Below, piece by piece: positions 1 through 10,115 of a stretch of DNA of 10,115 nucleotides. A program made the translations under genes and the position numbers. How positions within the stretch are numbered: the stretch's first letter is position 1; each line of letters begins with the position of its first letter. The notes below the pieces were generated by a model, which ran no database searches, was not told the origin of the DNA, and saw nothing but the letters and a program-made list of their open reading frames with translations. This DNA is from JBLNBU01 sp050260215 (lineage in GTDB: Bacteria; Pseudomonadota; Alphaproteobacteria; Rhodospirillales; Magnetospirillaceae), in assembly GCA_050260215.1 (NCBI GenBank), contig JBLNBU010000138.1, positions 1 through 10,115 on the forward strand, read 5' to 3'.

Positions 1-48
1 GTGGGCACCCGCGACGAGTTGGGCTAACTGGCGTTCTCGCTGAACCCG
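1..48 (+). pseudogene. End of a HAMP domain, cut off from its kinase by an in-frame TAA
   Basis: Frame 1 reads through the window edge as GTRDELG, a stop (TAA at 25-27), then LAFSLNPMA, which continues without a break into the kinase at 49. Without the stop, this is the second helix of a HAMP signalling domain, whose usual pattern is D-E-[IL]-G-x-L-A-x-x-[LF]-N-x-M. The stop occupies the position just after the conserved Gly, where Glu or Gln is common, so a single change from GAA or CAA would explain it. The rest of the receptor (presumably membrane-spanning and sensory parts) would lie to the left of the window. Either the receptor gene is broken here or the base is a sequencing error; the sequence alone cannot tell. 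Confidence 0.65.
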
Positions 49-825
49 ATGGCGGTTTCGGTGGCCGATTGGGTCCGCCGTCTGGACGCGGCGCGGCGCC
101 GCGCCGAGGAGGTCAGCCGGCTGAAGTCCGAGTTCCTGGCCAATGTCAGCCACGAGCTGCGCACGCCCTTGAACGGAATCCTGGGCTTTGCCGACCTGCT
201 GCGCGAGGACGTGCAGAACGACGAGGACCGCGAGCACGCGCAGATCATCTTCGACAACGGCCAGCATCTGCTGGAAGTGGTCAACACCTTGCTCGACATC
301 GCCAAGATCGAGGCCGGGCGGCTTGAGCTCAACCACGTCCCCATCGACGTCCGCGCCCTGGTGGCCGGCACCGCGCCCGCCCACGAGCAGGTGGCCAGGG
401 GCAAGGGCCTGGACTTCCGCCTGTCCTTGGCCGACGACGTGCCCGAATCGCTGGTGGGCGATCCGCTCAGGGTGCGCCAGGTGCTGCACAACCTGCTCAA
501 CAACGCCACCAAGTTCACCGATGCCGGCCATGTGGCGCTGGCGGTGACGGCGGACGCCGACGGCGTGTGCTTTACCGTCGCCGACACCGGCCCGGGCATT
601 CCCGACGACGCGCGGGAAGCCATCTTCGAGAAGTTCCACCAGCTGGAACAGTTCAGCACGCGCAGCCATTCCGGTACCGGCCTGGGGCTGGCGCTGGCGC
701 TGCACTTGGCCCGCATGATGGGCGGCGACATCACCGTCGAGTCCCGCGCCGGCCAGGGCTCGACCTTCCGCTTTACCCTGCCGGTGGTGACCAGTACCCC
801 TGCGGAGGCTGCCGATGTCGCGTAG
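49..825 (+). CDS. Histidine kinase catalytic core, probably the 3' part of an interrupted HAMP-containing sensor kinase
   Basis: This open frame of 258 residues is a complete kinase core with no sensor of its own. The HisKA dimerisation helix carries the phosphorylated His35 in SHELRTPLNG. The ATP-binding part has an N box at about 145-157 (Asn152), the G1 box DTGPG with Asp179, an F box (IFEKF, about 192-196) and the G2 box SGTGLGL at 208-214. It should autophosphorylate and pass phosphate to a receiver, most simply the response regulator that overlaps its end by 11 bases. The ATG at 49 is the first possible start after the in-frame TAA at 25-27, but no Shine-Dalgarno sequence precedes it, and it matches the conserved Met that closes a HAMP helix. 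It is therefore probably an internal codon of a longer receptor, not a natural start. If expressed alone, the protein would be soluble and cut off from any signal. Confidence 0.8.
   Translation: MAVSVADWVRRLDAARRRAEEVSRLKSEFLANVSHELRTPLNGILGFADLLREDVQNDEDREHAQIIFDNGQHLLEVVNTLLDIAKIEAGRLELNHVPIDVRALVAGTAPAHEQVARGKGLDFRLSLADDVPESLVGDPLRVRQVLHNLLNNATKFTDAGHVALAVTADADGVCFTVADTGPGIPDDAREAIFEKFHQLEQFSTRSHSGTGLGLALALHLARMMGGDITVESRAGQGSTFRFTLPVVTSTPAEAADVA
802..808 (+). promoter_or_regulatory. Ribosome-binding site of the receiver gene
   Basis: GCGGAGG lies inside the end of the kinase gene, six bases before the ATG at 815. It supports independent translation of the receiver, as opposed to a frameshifted hybrid kinase. 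Confidence 0.7.
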
Positions 826-1180
826 CGCCCTGGTCGTCGACGACAACCCCGCCAACCGCCTGCTGGCCTCGCGCCTGCTGCAGCGCATGGGCTGGGAGGT
901 CGAGCAGGCGGCCGAAGGCAATTCCGCCCTGGCCTCGCTGAAGGAGCGCCCGGTCGACATGGTGCTGCTCGACATCAGCATGCCGGGGCTGTCGGGCGAG
1001 CAGGTCTGCGGCCTGATCCGCCAGTTCGGCGGTGCCGGCCGCATCATCGCCTATACCGCCCACGCCCTGCCCGAAGAGCTGAACCGCTTCAAGGAAGCCG
1101 GTTTCGACGGCATGCTGATCAAGCCCATCACCCGCGAATCGCTGACCGCCGCCCTGGTCCAGGCCGGGGTCGAGATCTAG
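815..1180 (+). CDS. Single-domain response regulator (CheY-like receiver)
   Basis: The 121-residue product is one receiver domain with no output domain. The acidic pair Asp9-Asp10, the phosphoacceptor Asp53 (in LLDISMPG), the switch Thr81 and Lys103 followed by Pro are all present, so phosphorylation should work. Its partner is most likely the kinase core that overlaps its first 11 bases in another frame. A strong ribosome-binding site, GCGGAGG at 802-808, lies six bases before the ATG and fixes the start. A stand-alone receiver may act by protein contact, as CheY or DivK do, or as a phosphate shuttle or sink. The pair also resembles a kinase-receiver hybrid whose two halves are separate genes. 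The + strand transcript ends after it, next to paired hairpins. Confidence 0.9.
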   Translation: MSRSALVVDDNPANRLLASRLLQRMGWEVEQAAEGNSALASLKERPVDMVLLDISMPGLSGEQVCGLIRQFGGAGRIIAYTAHALPEELNRFKEAGFDGMLIKPITRESLTAALVQAGVEI

Positions 1181-1234
1181 CGTCCCGCCGAAGAACGGCC
1201 CCCTGGGGTCAACGCGCATCCCCTTCCGACCGTC

Positions 1235-1288
1235 ATGCGCGGGCTTGACCCGCGCATCCACAAGGATGGCCGGGTCAAGCCCGGCCAT
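1235..1288. repeat. Pair of mutually inverted hairpins (REP/BIME-like), possibly a bidirectional terminator
   Basis: The first hairpin has 9-base arms ATGCGCGGG (1235-1243) and CCCGCGCAT (1249-1257) around the loop CTTGA. The second has arms ATGGCCGGG (1266-1274) and CCCGGCCAT (1280-1288) around TCAAG. The spacer is eight bases. The second hairpin is the reverse complement of the first except for four positions, and these form two swapped base pairs, so pairing is kept. The element sits between converging genes, where it could end transcription from both sides, although no T run follows the stems. Palindromes of this type, with the core GGGCTTGACCC, are frequent in alphaproteobacterial intergenic regions (recalled, not searched). 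Translated, they give the familiar spurious peptide GLDPRIH...DGRVKPGH. Confidence 0.75.
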
Positions 1289-1309
1289 GGCGAGGTGGAA
1301 AGAGCGCCT

Positions 1310-2379
1310 TCAATACACGTCCGGGATGGCCGGCGCCGGCGGGGGGTCGCGCCAGCGTTCCAGGGTTTCCAGCACCTGCGGCCAGGCCGAGAAGAAGGCG
1401 GCGACGCAATCGGGGTCGAAGTGCTTGCCGGCCTGGTCGCGCATCAGGTCGGCTGCCTTTTCGAGCGCCCAGGCCGGCTTGTAGGGCCGGTCCGAGGTCA
1501 GCGCGTCGAACACGTCGGCCACGGCGATGATGCGCCCCGACAGCGGGATGTCGGTGCCCTTGAGGCGGCGGGGATAGCCGGTGCCGTCCCATTTCTCGTG
1601 GTGGGACAGGGCAATCTCGGCGGCGTAGTCGATCAACTGCGAGCGCGAGTTGCTGAGGATGGAGTGGCCGATGACGGCGTGCTCCTTCATGATCTCGAAC
1701 TCGCCCTCGTCCAGCCGCCCGGGCTTGAGCAGGATGCCGTCGGGGATGCCGACCTTGCCGATGTCGTGCATGGGCGCGGCCCGCCAGATGGTCTCCTGGG
1801 TATCGTTGGGCAGGGCCAACTCGGCGGCGATCAGGCGCGAATACTGGGCCATGCGCAGCAGGTGCGACCCGGTCTCGGGGTCGCGGAATTCCGCCGCCTT
1901 CGACAGGCGGTGGATCAGCTCCTCCTCGCGCGAGAAGATCTCGGCGGTGGCCTTGCGCACCTCGGCGGCCAGCCAGTCGGCGCGGTGGCGCAGCATCTGG
2001 CGCGACCGGCGCAGGTCCAGCATGTTGGTCAGGCGGGCTTCGAACTCGACGGCGTCGACGGGCTTGGTCAGGAAGTCGGTGGCCCCCAGCTTCAACGCCT
2101 TGTACAGCACCTCCTTCTCCTCGGAGGTGGTAACCATGACCATGGGGATCTCGTCGGCGGCGCGCAGGGCCTGCACCCGCTCGATGAACTGCAGCCCGTC
2201 CAGGCCCGGCATCATGTAGTCGACCAGGATCAGGTCGGGCTCGTTGGCCTCGACCCAGGCAATGGCCTCGACCGGGTCGGCATAGGGGATGGCGACGCAG
2301 TCGGGAAGCTTGGCCACCAGGTGTTTCAGGAACACGAGGTTGGCAGGGTTGTCGTCGACCACCAGCACCTGCATGCGCG

Positions 2380-2383
<4 letters not shown>
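1310..2383 (-). CDS. Response regulator with HD-GYP domain, predicted cyclic di-GMP phosphodiesterase (RpfG-like)
   Basis: The 357-residue protein has an N-terminal receiver domain (about 4-122) with Asp10-Asp11, phosphoacceptor Asp55, Thr85/Thr86 and Lys107. A helical linker (about 123-160) leads to an HD-GYP domain (about 160-345). The metal and catalytic motifs are intact: His174, His206-Asp207 (in MHDIGK), His235, His261-His262, Asp266 and Gly269-Tyr270-Pro271 (HHEKWDGTGYP). Family members such as RpfG hydrolyse cyclic di-GMP, so phosphorylation probably tunes second-messenger breakdown in the cytoplasm. The start codon ATG (2383-2381) overlaps the stop of the upstream hybrid kinase as ATGA, which indicates translational coupling and a kinase-regulator pair. 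AGGGAG lies seven bases upstream. A later Met at residue 4 is possible but has no better support. The open frame continues far upstream inside the kinase gene, but that part is not receiver-like. Confidence 0.93.
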
Positions 2384-6186
<3,803 letters not shown>

Positions 6187-6237
6187 GGGCGCACTCTACC
6201 ACGAATGGCAAGGCGCTATCATACGTAAGTTTGGGTA
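6187..6237 (-). promoter_or_regulatory. Relatively AT-rich gap with a possible promoter -10 element for the kinase gene
   Basis: This 51-base gap is the only space between the HpnL-type gene and the hybrid kinase. On the - strand it holds TATGAT (6223-6218), one mismatch from the TATAAT consensus, about 31 bases before the start codon, in the most AT-rich stretch of the area. No convincing -35 hexamer lies 16-18 bases further upstream. No terminator hairpin was seen after the HpnL-type stop codon, so read-through from the upstream genes is equally possible. Confidence 0.3.
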
Positions 6238-7188
6238 TCAGGCCGCCTTGCCGTTGCGGCCTTCCATCCAATGCCAGACCAGCAGGGTGGGCAGGCCCAG
6301 GATCAGCTCGCGCCCGCGCTTGAGCAGCGACACCGCCAGCGCCACCTCGGCCGGCAGGCCGAGCGCGGCGCCGATCAGCACGTAGCCGCCCTCCTGCAGG
6401 CCAAGCCCGGCCGGCACCACGAAGGCGGCCGAGCGGATGGCGAAGATCAGGCTTTCCAGCGCGATAACGTCGGGCCAGTCGAGCGGATGGCCCAGCATGT
6501 GCAACGCCGCCCAGGCCTCGATGCAGCCGGCGACCCAGGCGGCCAGGTGGACCAGAATCGAGCGCATCACCCGGCGCCGGTCGCCGTAGATCTCGGAGAC
6601 GGTGGCCATCAGTCCGCCCTCGCCGCCCTTCTGCCACACGCTGGGCATCAGCTTGGCCGGCAGCCCCGACAAAAAGCCCAGCACCGAGGAATGCTGGACC
6701 GCCAGCAGCGCCATGACGATGGGAACGCTGACGGCCAAGCCGATCATGCCCCAGCGGGCCGCGTCGGTGTGGGGGTGCAGGGCCATCCACAGGCCGACGC
6801 CGAACAGGCTGAAGACGAACTGGGACAAGGCCTCGGCGGTCAGGTCGACCACGGTCAGGGCCGCGCCCAGCCCCGGGCGCAGGCCCATCAGGGTCAGCAG
6901 GCGCACCGCGGCCACTTCGCCCGACATGGGCAGGAAGCCGGCCAGCTCGCCGACGCCGTCGCGCACCCAGCGCGCCAGGATGAACAGGGCGGGCGAGCCG
7001 CCGGGCATCAGCAGCCCCCACGAGATGCCGCACAGCGCCAGCGGCAGCAGGTGCAGCACGGTGACCACCGCCACGCCCTGCCAGCCGGCGCGGTCGAGCG
7101 CGCCGCCGATGTCGCCGAAGCCGCCGCGGACCTTCCAGGCGATGGCCAGGATGGCGGCGACCAACAGAAGCCGGAGGGCGCCCTTCAT
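6238..7188 (-). CDS. hpnL: HpnL-type membrane protein (flippase-like, lysylphosphatidylglycerol synthase transmembrane family)
   Basis: The 316-residue integral membrane protein has hydrophobic segments at roughly 4-20, 37-60, 108-136, 147-166, 210-232, 240-262, 268-288 and 290-306. It has the conserved late motif FVVPAGLGLQEGG (256-268) of the UPF0104 / lysylphosphatidylglycerol synthase N-terminal membrane family. Only the membrane part is present; there is no aminoacyl-transferase domain. Next to HpnK- and HpnN-type genes it fits the hopanoid-associated HpnL subfamily. A lipid flippase-like role in the inner membrane is the usual guess, but its biochemical function is unproven. Its ATG (7188-7186) overlaps the HpnK-type stop as ATGA, and GGGAGG lies seven bases upstream, so the start is firm. 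The open frame runs on upstream to about 8157, but that extension is an arginine- and proline-rich shadow of the neighbouring gene. Confidence 0.85.
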   Translation of the reverse strand: MKGALRLLLVAAILAIAWKVRGGFGDIGGALDRAGWQGVAVVTVLHLLPLALCGISWGLLMPGGSPALFILARWVRDGVGELAGFLPMSGEVAAVRLLTLMGLRPGLGAALTVVDLTAEALSQFVFSLFGVGLWMALHPHTDAARWGMIGLAVSVPIVMALLAVQHSSVLGFLSGLPAKLMPSVWQKGGEGGLMATVSEIYGDRRRVMRSILVHLAAWVAGCIEAWAALHMLGHPLDWPDVIALESLIFAIRSAAFVVPAGLGLQEGGYVLIGAALGLPAEVALAVSLLKRGRELILGLPTLLVWHWMEGRNGKAA

Positions 7189-8045
7189 CGTCCGGCCTCC
7201 CGCGCGAAATGGGTCAGCCGGGCGCCGCTGGCGGCCAGGCGCTCCCGCACCGCCGGGTCGATCAGCGCCCGGTATTCGTCGGCGACGCGGTAGCGCTCGG
7301 GCATGGGGCGGTCGGCCCAGCGGGCGGTGGCGGGGTGGCCGTAGAGCTCGGTCAGGCCGTCGGGCAGGGCGCCCAGGATGTCCAGCAGGCAGTCGCGGTC
7401 CATGGCCCCGCTGTCGTTGACCCCGAACACCCGGTCGTTGGCGACCAGGCCGGCTTGGCGGATGGCCCGGCGCATGGCCGAGGCGCGGCGGTAATGGAAC
7501 AGGCCGTTGGCGATGCGCGTGCCCAGGTCGCGGCGGCGCGCCCGCCACGACGCCAGCGGCGATTCCCACGGCACCCGCACGCCCTTGGCGCCGTACTCGA
7601 CCGCCAGGGGCAGCATGATGGCGAACACCGTCGGGTGCAGGTGGTAGTGGTGGTGCGAATCCACATGGGCCATGGGCAGGCTGGTGGCGCGATACAGCTC
7701 GAACTGGGCGCGCAGTTCGGCCTTCACCTGGGCGCGCACCTTCGGCAGCAGGAAGATGCGCGTGCCCAGCCGCACCAGGTCGGTGGTGAAGCGGCCGTCG
7801 GGGCCGACCAGGTCGGGCACCTGACCGGGCGGCAGTGCCGGAGTGCCGTCGACCAGGGTGACGTGCAGGCCGACGCCCAGGTCGGGCAGGCGGCGCGCCC
7901 GCTCGACCGCGTCGGAAAGGGCGGCGCCGGTGACCATCAGGCTGGCGGCGGTCAGGATGCCGGCGGTGTGGGCGTGCTCGACCGCCTGGTTGATCTCGAG
8001 GCAGCGGCCGAAGTCGTCGGCGGTGACGATGAGACGCTTGCTCAC
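7185..8045 (-). CDS. hpnK: HpnK-type YdjC/ChbG-family carbohydrate deacetylase-like protein, hopanoid-associated
   Basis: The 286-residue protein opens with the family signature RLIVTADDFG. Asp11, His61 (in GLHVTLVDG) and a His of the cluster HVDSHHHYHLHP (127-138, probably His131) match the metal-binding Asp-His-His set of YdjC/ChbG proteins, which remove acetyl groups from N-acetylated sugars. Phrases such as GILTAASLMV and the RARRLPDLGVGLH region fit the HpnK subfamily found in hopanoid loci. A deacetylase step on a sugar-decorated hopanoid or lipid is plausible but unproven. The start is GTG (8045-8043), overlapping the transporter stop as GTGA, with GGGAAGG eight bases upstream. The frame stays open far upstream, but those codons are a shadow of the transporter gene. 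The stop overlaps the next gene by four bases, so all three genes appear translationally coupled. Confidence 0.88.
   Translation of the reverse strand: MSKRLIVTADDFGRCLEINQAVEHAHTAGILTAASLMVTGAALSDAVERARRLPDLGVGLHVTLVDGTPALPPGQVPDLVGPDGRFTTDLVRLGTRIFLLPKVRAQVKAELRAQFELYRATSLPMAHVDSHHHYHLHPTVFAIMLPLAVEYGAKGVRVPWESPLASWRARRRDLGTRIANGLFHYRRASAMRRAIRQAGLVANDRVFGVNDSGAMDRDCLLDILGALPDGLTELYGHPATARWADRPMPERYRVADEYRALIDPAVRERLAASGARLTHFAREAGR
7196..7201 (-). promoter_or_regulatory. Ribosome-binding site of the HpnL-type gene
   Basis: On the - strand, GGGAGG lies seven bases before the ATG at 7188, within the last codons of the upstream gene. It is a near-ideal site and fixes the start of the membrane protein. 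Confidence 0.75.
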
Positions 8046-10115
8046 GGTTTCGGCCTTCCCAGGACGGCGAACAGGGCGGGCATGACCACCAGGGTGGTGG
8101 CCACCGACAGGCCCAGCGACAAGAACAGCAGCATGCCCATGGACGCCGTCCCCACATGCGGGCTGACCGCCAGGCTGCCGAAGGCCGAGCCGGTGGTCAG
8201 GGCCGAGAACAGCACCGCGCGGGTGGTCGGCGACTGCAGGTGGCCGGTCACGCCTTTGCGCCAGTTGACCACGTAGTAGATGTTGAACGCCACCCCGATG
8301 CCCAGCAGCAGCGGCAGGGCGATGATGTTGGCGAAGTTGATGCTCATCCCGCCCAGGCGCATGGCGACCACGGTGTAAAGCGCCCCCATCAGCAGCGGCG
8401 CCACCACCAGCAGCCCGTCGAGCAGGCGGCGCAGCATCAGTGCCAGCAGCAGCCCGATGGCGACCAGCGCGGCCGAGCCGGCGCGGGCGAAGGCGTCGAT
8501 GACCACCTTGCCCGATTCGCGGATGGACACCGGCATGCCGACCACTCCCGGGGCGATGGCCTGCACCGCGTCGACGAAGCGCTGCACCTGGGCCTCGTCT
8601 TGCATGTCGCCCTTGGGGTTGGCGTCGATGCGGGCGCGGCCGTCGGCGGCGACCCAGTCGCGCACCAGCTCGGGCGGCAGGCCGGCCATGGTCACCGGGC
8701 TGGGGTCGAGCGACCGGCGCAGCTGGGCAAGCAACGGCGCGATGCCGCCGGACAGCGCCCGGTCCAGCGCCAGGGCCGCGTCGGGCCCGCGCTTGGCGGC
8801 GTCGCGCAGCGCCTTGGCCAGGCGCATCGCCCGCTGGTTGCCGGCGGCGACGGCTTGCAGATGTTCGGCGGTGGCGGCCATGGCCTCGGGCAGGTCGGCG
8901 GGCTGCGGCGGGGCCGGGCGGTCGGCCGGGGAGAGCGTCGGGCCCAGCAGGGAGGCCAGGTCCTGCAGGATGGCCAGCTTCTCGTCCTGCTGGTCGGGCA
9001 CGAAGCTGGCGATGCTCATGGCGCGCGAGACCTCGGGCAGGGCATCCAGCCGGCCGGCCAGCTGGGCCGCCGCCTCGACCGACGGGGCCAACAGCTCGAG
9101 CGAATGGGTGCCGGTATCGGGATCGCGGGCCAGTTCGAGGAAGGTCGACACCGCCTCGGCCTTGGGATCTTGCAGGTTCAGCGGGTTGAAGTCGAAGGCC
9201 AGCCCCGGCACCAGCACCGCCCCCACGGTCGCCGCCACGGTGGCGACGGCCACCACGGCGCGGGCGTTGCGCGTCAGCCAGCCGTCGGCGGCGGCCAGGG
9301 GCAGGCCCACCGGGGCGCTTTCGGCCGGCGGCGGCATCAGCGCCATCAGGGCTGGCAGCACGGTGAAGTCGACCGCCAGTGCGATGACCATGCCCGCTCC
9401 GGCGATCAGCCCCAGCTGCGACACCCCCGAATAGGCGGTCGGCAGGAACGACAGGAACCCCACCGCGGTGGCCACCGCCGCCAGCGACAGCGGCGCCGCC
9501 ATCTCGGCGGCGGCGATCTCGATGGCCTGGTCGCGGCTGCCGGTGCTGAACAGGGCGTTGCGGAAGCAGACGACAAACTGGATGGCGAAGTCTACGGCGA
9601 TACCCACGAACATCACCGCGAAGGCGACCGAGATCGGGTTCAGGCTGCCGACCGCGGCGGCGGCAAAGCCGGCGGTGGCGGTCAGGCCGACCAGCAGGCT
9701 GATCAGGATGGCGCCGACCACCCGGCCCGAGCGCACTGCGAAGAACAACAGCACCAGCACCGCCCCCAGCGACAGCGGCGCCGACACCTCGACCCCGTCG
9801 ATGACGGTGGCGAAGTTGGCGTCGGTCAGCGCCACCGAGCCGGTCAGGCGCACCCGGTAGCCGTGGGCGGCGTCCAGCCCCAGCTCGCGCGCGGCGGCGC
9901 GGATGGCGTCGCTGGCGTCGGCACCGGGGGTCAGCTCGTCGAACTGCATCTTGGGCTGGGCGATCAGGAAACGGCGCGGCTGGTCGCGGCCGTCGCCCAT
10001 CAGGGTCATCCACGAAACCGGACGGGGCGCCTTGCCGCCGGCAACCTCGGCGGCGGCCGTCTCCATGCGGTCCAGCACCGGGCCCAGGTCGTCCAGGTTG
10101 CCCTGGCCGTGTTCC
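8042..10115 (-). CDS. hpnN: HpnN-type RND/MMPL transporter (hopanoid transport), 5' end outside the window
   Basis: About 690 codons are visible and the frame is still open at the right edge, so the true start lies outside; full HpnN proteins are around 850-880 residues, so roughly the first fifth is missing. Residue numbers here count from the first in-window codon. The visible part starts in the first periplasmic domain and then shows membrane segments matching TM2-TM7 (about 111-128, 131-155, 160-184, 205-225, 231-258, 282-304). A large second periplasmic domain (about 305-540) follows, then TM8-TM12 (about 543-561, 565-585, 592-616, 630-652, 658-684). The paired motifs GIAVDFAIQF and GIGVAFNIYY sit in TM4 and TM10. 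The stretch FNPLNLQDPKAEAVSTFLEL after TM7 is typical of HpnN. Family members move hopanoids from the inner to the outer membrane using the proton gradient. It is first in the visible gene string. A GTG at 10078 is not the start, since coding continues upstream. Confidence 0.88.
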   Translation of the reverse strand, partial: EHGQGNLDDLGPVLDRMETAAAEVAGGKAPRPVSWMTLMGDGRDQPRRFLIAQPKMQFDELTPGADASDAIRAAARELGLDAAHGYRVRLTGSVALTDANFATVIDGVEVSAPLSLGAVLVLLFFAVRSGRVVGAILISLLVGLTATAGFAAAAVGSLNPISVAFAVMFVGIAVDFAIQFVVCFRNALFSTGSRDQAIEIAAAEMAAPLSLAAVATAVGFLSFLPTAYSGVSQLGLIAGAGMVIALAVDFTVLPALMALMPPPAESAPVGLPLAAADGWLTRNARAVVAVATVAATVGAVLVPGLAFDFNPLNLQDPKAEAVSTFLELARDPDTGTHSLELLAPSVEAAAQLAGRLDALPEVSRAMSIASFVPDQQDEKLAILQDLASLLGPTLSPADRPAPPQPADLPEAMAATAEHLQAVAAGNQRAMRLAKALRDAAKRGPDAALALDRALSGGIAPLLAQLRRSLDPSPVTMAGLPPELVRDWVAADGRARIDANPKGDMQDEAQVQRFVDAVQAIAPGVVGMPVSIRESGKVVIDAFARAGSAALVAIGLLLALMLRRLLDGLLVVAPLLMGALYTVVAMRLGGMSINFANIIALPLLLGIGVAFNIYYVVNWRKGVTGHLQSPTTRAVLFSALTTGSAFGSLAVSPHVGTASMGMLLFLSLGLSVATTLVVMPALFAVLGRPKP
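8054..8060 (-). promoter_or_regulatory. Ribosome-binding site that supports the GTG start of the HpnK-type gene
   Basis: On the - strand, GGGAAGG lies eight bases before GTG at 8045. No ATG is available near the conserved N-terminus RLIVTADDFG, so this site together with the GTGA overlap decides the start. Confidence 0.65.

Noticed and set aside
1197..1210. Short inverted repeat around GGCCCCCTGGGG as a possible terminator of the receiver gene
   Set aside because: The stem is short, needs a G-T pair and has no T run. The stronger hairpins at 1235-1288 are better candidates.
7209..8276. A 355-codon open frame on the + strand opposite the HpnK-type gene
   Set aside because: It is a Gln/Gly/Val-rich antisense shadow with no recognisable motif, while the opposite strand holds intact deacetylase motifs.
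8046..10013. Upstream extension of the HpnK-type reading frame
   Set aside because: The frame stays open, but the translated residues are Arg/Gly-rich nonsense overlapping the transporter gene. The GTG at 8045 with its ribosome-binding site starts the conserved protein.
10064..10078. GTG at 10078 or ATG at 10066 as the start of the transporter
   Set aside because: The frame continues without a stop to the window edge with plausible protein sequence, and TM1 and the first periplasmic part would be missing, so the real start lies outside.

Overview
The window is very GC-rich, densely coded DNA with short gaps and four-base gene overlaps. The hopanoid-type genes, the multi-PAS phosphorelay kinase and a paired palindrome of a kind common in alphaproteobacteria all suggest a free-living alphaproteobacterium, perhaps of the Rhodospirillales (Magnetospirillum-like). 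This placement is inferred from gene content and style; there is no marker gene to settle it.

Layout. On the + strand at the left edge lies the end of a sensor histidine kinase (49-825). Its HAMP region is cut by an in-frame TAA at 25-27. It is followed, with an 11-base overlap, by a single-domain response regulator (815-1180). A 129-base gap holds two mutually inverted hairpins (1235-1288), placed where the + strand and - strand genes converge. Everything to the right is on the - strand. Read in transcription order from the right edge, it is: an RND/MMPL transporter of the HpnN type (8042 to beyond the window), a YdjC/ChbG-like carbohydrate deacetylase of the HpnK type (7185-8045), a flippase-like membrane protein of the HpnL type (6238-7188), a 1268-residue multi-PAS hybrid histidine kinase with two receiver domains and an Hpt domain (2380-6186), and a receiver/HD-GYP protein (1310-2383).

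How the genes may work together. The first three - strand genes are joined by GTGA and ATGA overlaps and look like one translationally coupled hopanoid-associated operon. It would cover lipid transport to the outer membrane (HpnN) and two proteins of unproven function (HpnK, HpnL). The last two - strand genes are also joined by an ATGA overlap. They form a natural signalling pair: the hybrid kinase can carry a full His-Asp-His phosphorelay within one polypeptide and pass phosphate to the receiver domain of the HD-GYP protein, whose output would be breakdown of cyclic di-GMP. Only 51 bases, relatively AT-rich, separate the two blocks. All five genes could therefore be read together, or the signalling pair could have its own promoter in that gap.

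No RNA gene, insertion sequence, CRISPR array or origin was seen. No gene-free stretch exceeds about 130 bases. The content is largely recognisable. The points most worth a second look are the interrupted HAMP kinase, the compensatory hairpin pair, and the adjacency of a cyclic di-GMP phosphorelay with hopanoid genes.
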